Part shown: one piece after another, positions 6,345 to 7,445 of the stretch
Numbering within the stretch: the stretch's first letter is position 1
Layout of the letters: the number at the start of each line of letters is the position of its first letter
Origin: Burkholderiales bacterium
GTDB taxonomy: Bacteria; Pseudomonadota; Gammaproteobacteria; Burkholderiales; CAIKXV01
Direction: 5' to 3'
NCBI GenBank assembly: GCA_019751575.1
Contig: JAIENF010000484.1
Coordinates: forward strand, 1 to 7,445
Length of the DNA stretch: 7,445 nt
Made by a program: the position numbers and the translations under genes
Notes under the pieces: generated by a model
Seen by the model: the letters and a program-made list of their open reading frames with translations, nothing else
Told to the model about the DNA's origin: nothing
Databases searched by the model: none

Positions 6345-7145
6345 ATGCCGTTGACATCCTGGACTTCCCCGCTTCACTGGACTGCACTCGACGTTGCGCT
6401 GGGCGGGGTGATGTTCTTTGCGGTGCTGTACGTCGGTTTTGCGCTGGCCAGCATGGCCATCACCCGCTTCGTTCTTCCTGGCCTGGGCGTGGGCCGCGTA
6501 CTCGATCCCCGGCCATTGAATCCACGCCAGGTGCGCCGCGAAATCGCCTTGTCTGCCCTGTCGGTGCTGATCTTCGGAGTCGGTCTGCTGGTGCCCTGGG
6601 TGCTGGTCCAGAACGGCTGGGCCGAGGTGACACTGCAAGTGCCGGTCTGGCGTGTCCTGGCGGAGTGCGTGGTGCTGCTGTTGTGGAACGATCTGCACTT
6701 CTACCTGCACCACAGGCTGCTGCACCACCGGCTGCTGTTCCAGCGTTTCCACCTGCCGCACCACCGCTCGGTGGTGACCACCCCGTGGTCGACCTACGCC
6801 TTCCATCCGGTAGAAGCGGTATTGCTCGGCAGTGTCCTGATCGTGCCCATGCTGTTGTGGTCCTTCTCGCTGGCGGCGCTGGTGGCATTGCCGATCCTGT
6901 CCCTCACCTACAACAGCCTGGGGCATGCCAACTATCAGGCGCTTCCGGTGGGCTGGCGCTGGCTCTCGAACGCTCGCAGCCACCACCTCCACCATGCCTG
7001 CTTTCGTGGCAACTACGGTTTTCTGTTCACCTTCATGGACCGCTGGTTCGGCACCACGTTGCCCGATGACGCTGCAGACGACGTGATTTCGCTGGGTCTG
7101 GAGAGAGCGGGCTCCACGCGTTCGGACCGTTTTTCCGCAGGCTGA
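6345..7145 (+). CDS. Sterol desaturase / fatty acid hydroxylase family membrane protein
   Basis: The 266-residue integral membrane protein belongs to the di-iron fatty acid hydroxylase superfamily, which inserts oxygen or a double bond into lipid substrates. The histidine ligand boxes are H118xxxH122H123, H136xxH139H140 and H213-H214-L-H216-H217, with an extra conserved-type GHANY at 193-197. Hydrophobic segments lie at about 16-44, 65-86, 94-115 and 152-186, flanking the histidine clusters as expected for a cytoplasm-facing active site. Substrate cannot be inferred; bacterial relatives act on sterols, carotenoids, sphingoid or ether lipids. The frame is open to an ATG at 6240, but residues from there are Pro/Arg-rich and encoded by the transposon stem-loop, so I choose the ATG at 6345, from which the family's usual N-terminus begins. 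No good ribosome-binding site precedes either start. Codon use (more TTG, GTA, CTT) looks slightly less GC-biased than its neighbours, so transfer is possible. Confidence 0.88.
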   Translation: MPLTSWTSPLHWTALDVALGGVMFFAVLYVGFALASMAITRFVLPGLGVGRVLDPRPLNPRQVRREIALSALSVLIFGVGLLVPWVLVQNGWAEVTLQVPVWRVLAECVVLLLWNDLHFYLHHRLLHHRLLFQRFHLPHHRSVVTTPWSTYAFHPVEAVLLGSVLIVPMLLWSFSLAALVALPILSLTYNSLGHANYQALPVGWRWLSNARSHHLHHACFRGNYGFLFTFMDRWFGTTLPDDAADDVISLGLERAGSTRSDRFSAG

Positions 7146-7169
7146 GGGGAATCTCCGCCGCCGCCCGGT

Positions 7170-7445
7170 TCACTCGAGCAGGCTGAAGCCCAGTCCCGGT
7201 GCGTCCGGTACATGCAACCTGCCCTGGGCGGACTCGGGATGGGTTGCGAAACGCGCACGCAGCGCGACATGCGCCCCATGCACTTCCAGCATGCCGCCAT
7301 GCGCATGCCCGGCCATCACCGGAAGGTTGGCCGCCTCGAAGCCGCCCGCGCCGGTGACCGGCACGCCATGCGCCTCGGCCAGCGCGACGATGCGCAGCAT
7401 GGCCGAGATGCCGCCGCAGAACGCCGCATTCGGTTGCACGATGTC
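7170..7445 (-). CDS. Enolase-superfamily protein, mandelate racemase/muconate lactonizing type (C-terminal part only)
   Basis: The 91 C-terminal residues of a minus-strand gene are visible, with the stop codon at 7170-7172; the rest lies beyond the right edge. The segment DIVQPN...CGGISAMLRIVALAEAHGVPV matches the last strands of the enolase-superfamily barrel (usually VQPD...GGIT...IAxLAexxGVPV), and LHVPDAPGLGF is a typical tail before the C-terminus. Such enzymes abstract a proton next to a carboxylate, for example in sugar-acid dehydration or racemisation. In mandelate racemase the catalytic pair is Asp270 and His297; here the matching places appear to be Asn (in QPN) and Ala (in VTGAGG), so the reaction may differ. 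The gene converges on the desaturase gene, leaving 24 bases between stops with no visible terminator. Specific function is unknown. Confidence 0.85.
   Translation of the reverse strand, partial: DIVQPNAAFCGGISAMLRIVALAEAHGVPVTGAGGFEAANLPVMAGHAHGGMLEVHGAHVALRARFATHPESAQGRLHVPDAPGLGFSLLE

Noticed and set aside
1..7445. CRISPR array, tRNA, rRNA, riboswitch, toxin-antitoxin or defence genes
   Set aside because: I looked for repeated spacers, cloverleaf-like segments and small paired genes on both strands and saw none.

Overview
The window is GC-rich DNA, about two-thirds G+C by eye, packed with proteobacterial-style genes. There are short intergenic gaps, strong third-position G/C bias, and long antisense open frames that are by-products of that bias. 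The gene types and the IS3-type transposon fragment suggest a betaproteobacterium, perhaps Burkholderiales. That placement is an inference, since there is no rRNA or other marker gene.

Layout, left to right: (1) 9-476 (+) encodes a small outer-membrane-type lipoprotein with a LEA14-like domain. (2) 477-558 is an intergenic region with a candidate promoter. Its -10 hexamer sits in the loop of a perfect 8-bp inverted repeat, a possible operator. (3) 559-4178 (+) is a three-gene operon for a molybdenum hydroxylase of the xanthine dehydrogenase/CO dehydrogenase family, in the order large molybdopterin subunit, FAD subunit, [2Fe-2S] subunit. (4) 4179-4437 is a gene-free spacer. It starts with a 13-bp stem-loop (4182-4237) right behind the operon and ends with the ribosome-binding site of the next gene. 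(5) 4438-6165 (+) is glpD, an FAD-dependent glycerol-3-phosphate dehydrogenase. (6) 6166-6344 carries the degraded 5' end of an IS3-family transposase gene on the minus strand, preceded by a long stem-loop that overlaps its ribosome-binding site. (7) 6345-7145 (+) is a membrane-bound sterol desaturase/fatty acid hydroxylase family protein. (8) 7170-7445 (-) is the C-terminal part of an enolase-superfamily (mandelate racemase-like) enzyme that runs off the right edge and converges on the desaturase gene.

How the genes work together: the three hydroxylase subunits should form one enzyme. It would oxidise an unidentified aromatic, heterocyclic or aldehyde substrate at the molybdenum centre and pass electrons through two [2Fe-2S] clusters to FAD. 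The large subunit carries the form II-type loop and lacks the Cys loop of true CO dehydrogenase, so CO is an unlikely substrate. GlpD stands alone here and feeds electrons from glycerol-3-phosphate to quinone. The desaturase and enolase-superfamily genes look like accessory metabolic genes beside an old insertion scar. No single new system is evident. The most interesting parts are the non-coding structures, the IS scar, the unassigned hydroxylase, and the apparent loss of catalytic residues in the enolase-superfamily fragment.
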